Shown here: positions 40,901 through 42,004 of the stretch, one piece after another
How the letters are laid out: each line of letters opens with the position of its first letter
How positions within the stretch are numbered: position 1 is the first letter of the stretch
Source of the DNA: Isotricha intestinalis
Lineage: Eukaryota; Ciliophora; Litostomatea; Vestibuliferida; Isotrichidae
NCBI GenBank assembly: GCA_023807065.1
Contig: JAJJLU010003647.1
Span: 1-42,004 of the forward strand
Length of the DNA: 42,004 nt
Reading direction: 5' to 3'
Position numbers and translations under genes: made by a program
The notes under the pieces: model-generated
What the model was told of the DNA's origin: nothing
Databases searched by the model: none
What the model saw: the letters and a program-made list of their open reading frames with translations, nothing else

Positions 40901-41990
40901 AACCTTGTAATCATAATCTTGTAAAATTGAAGCAACATTAAATACAATTAAAGCATTTTTTTCAGGAAAAGTAAAATCATCACTTTCTGATTTTTTAATG
41001 TCTCTTACTCAACAATTTAATATTAAATTGTTTGATTGAATAAATTACTTCCTGTTGGTAATTAAATTATAATAATATAATAATAATTTTAACAAATTAC
41101 GGGAAAGAATCATATAATAAGTAAACAAATAGATGATCTAAAAATACTTTAGAAGCAAAATTTGTGATTAATTCATTTGATGAAAATTTTAAATAATTAA
41201 TAAATCAATTATTAAATATATTTAATATATATGAATATCTTTTGTTTTGCTTGAGAATGAATAAAGTTGATATTTATATAAAAATCTAACAAACAAGAAT
41301 AAAACCAAGGATAATTTAAAAATGATAAATTCTGAAAATTTAACTAAAATATTATATTTTTTTAAAATCAGAATTAAATATTAAATCATTATTTTTATGT
41401 TGTTCAAGAACAAATATCAAATTAAAAAATAATTTTATAATATAGTCTTTGATTAAAAGATAAATTTGATTTAAAATAATAATAATATAAAATTTTAAAT
41501 ACCTAAAAGTATATTACTAAACATTTTATATGTATTCATTATTCTTGAAATATCATTTAATAATATAAATATACTTTTTACACTATTTTTGGATTATAAT
41601 TATTTTTGATATATTATCTTAAATTCCTCTTTTATATATTGTTTTGTTATTATCATAATAAAAATATTCATTTGTTCTTCATTTTTATAAATGGATAATT
41701 TTTCTAATTTAAATGATTGAATGATATTCTGCAATTTAATAAACACAAATGTACACATATTATTAAATATTTTATATGTTTTAACATCTTTTCTATTTCT
41801 TATTTTATAATCTATTATACTTTCTCTTATTTAAATAAGAAGGTGAAATATTTTTTTATCAAATAAAGTGTCTATCTAATTTTTTATTAACTTAAATGAA
41901 ATTATTTTTTGGAAATTCATTTTATTATATATTCAAATAATTGATTTAACAAATTAATACATTTATCTCTTGTAACACCATATTATAAAT
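40901..41990 (-). pseudogene. Possible decayed gene at the right edge, unidentified
   Basis: In N-to-C order on the minus strand, several stretches look protein-like: TRDKCINLLNQLFEYIIK (about 41970), then RESIIDYKIRNRKDV through FIKLQNIIQSFKLEKLSI to QYIKEEF (about 41830-41620), SIFILLNDISRIMNTYKMF (about 41575-41525), FSSNELITNFASKVFLDHLF (about 41185), and ESDDFTFPEKNALIVFNVAS (about 40990-40930). They are separated by stops and frame changes, mostly TAA. Composition differs from the surrounding spacer. No family could be assigned, and the gene may continue beyond the window. Confidence 0.3.
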
Positions 41991-42004
41991 AACTATATAA
42001 ATAC

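Noticed and set aside
1..42004. tRNA, rRNA, CRISPR array, telomere repeat and transposase gene
   Set aside because: I looked for GC-richer structured segments, spaced direct repeats with spacers, G/C telomere repeats and transposase motifs and saw none.

Overview
The window is extremely AT-rich DNA from a ciliated or flagellated unicellular eukaryote. It holds a CFAP58-type axonemal protein, a calcium-dependent protein kinase (CDPK) with four EF-hands, MORN repeats, an Aurora-type kinase, a guanylate-binding-protein GTPase and three PX-domain proteins. CDPKs, large kinase sets and Asn-rich proteins point to an alveolate, most likely a ciliate. All 19 intact reading frames end at standard stops (17 TAA, 1 TAG, 1 TGA) and use CAA for Gln, so the genetic code is the standard one. 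Among ciliates this would fit a standard-code lineage such as rumen litostomes, but that is inference and another protist is possible. Intact genes are close together and appear intronless. The only introns I can infer lie in a decayed kinase gene.

Layout: 1-900 is a minisatellite of thirty 30-bp units. 1353-2336 (-) is a decayed PKA-like kinase gene. From 2.5 to 38.4 kb lies a gene core: WD40 protein (+), F-x-P motif coiled-coil protein (-), PX-WD40 protein (+), small protein (+), CFAP58 (+), Asn/Lys-rich protein (-), zinc-ribbon pseudokinase (-), sorting nexin (-), Asn/Lys-rich protein (+), RING-MORN protein (+), four-helix membrane protein with a C-terminal SHP box (-), Aurora-like kinase with coiled-coil tail (+), CK1-CDPK dual kinase (-), small beta-grasp-like protein (+), small coiled-coil protein (+), dual-specificity phosphatase (+), small basic protein (-), GBP GTPase with C-terminal PX domain (+), and a possible SRPBCC-like protein (-). 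From 38.8 kb to the end no intact gene is seen, only decayed ones. No rRNA, tRNA, CRISPR array or telomere repeat is visible.

Themes: phosphorylation (Aurora-like kinase, CK1-CDPK fusion, pseudokinase, dead PKA, phosphatase), phosphoinositide membranes (three PX proteins), ubiquitin and Cdc48 (RING-MORN protein, SHP-box membrane protein) and cilium (CFAP58). These are neighbours and not operons. Several are domain fusions unusual outside protists. The larger gaps are not empty: several hold multiply broken gene remnants whose nonsense codons are mostly TAA. All identifications come from reading motifs; no database search was run.
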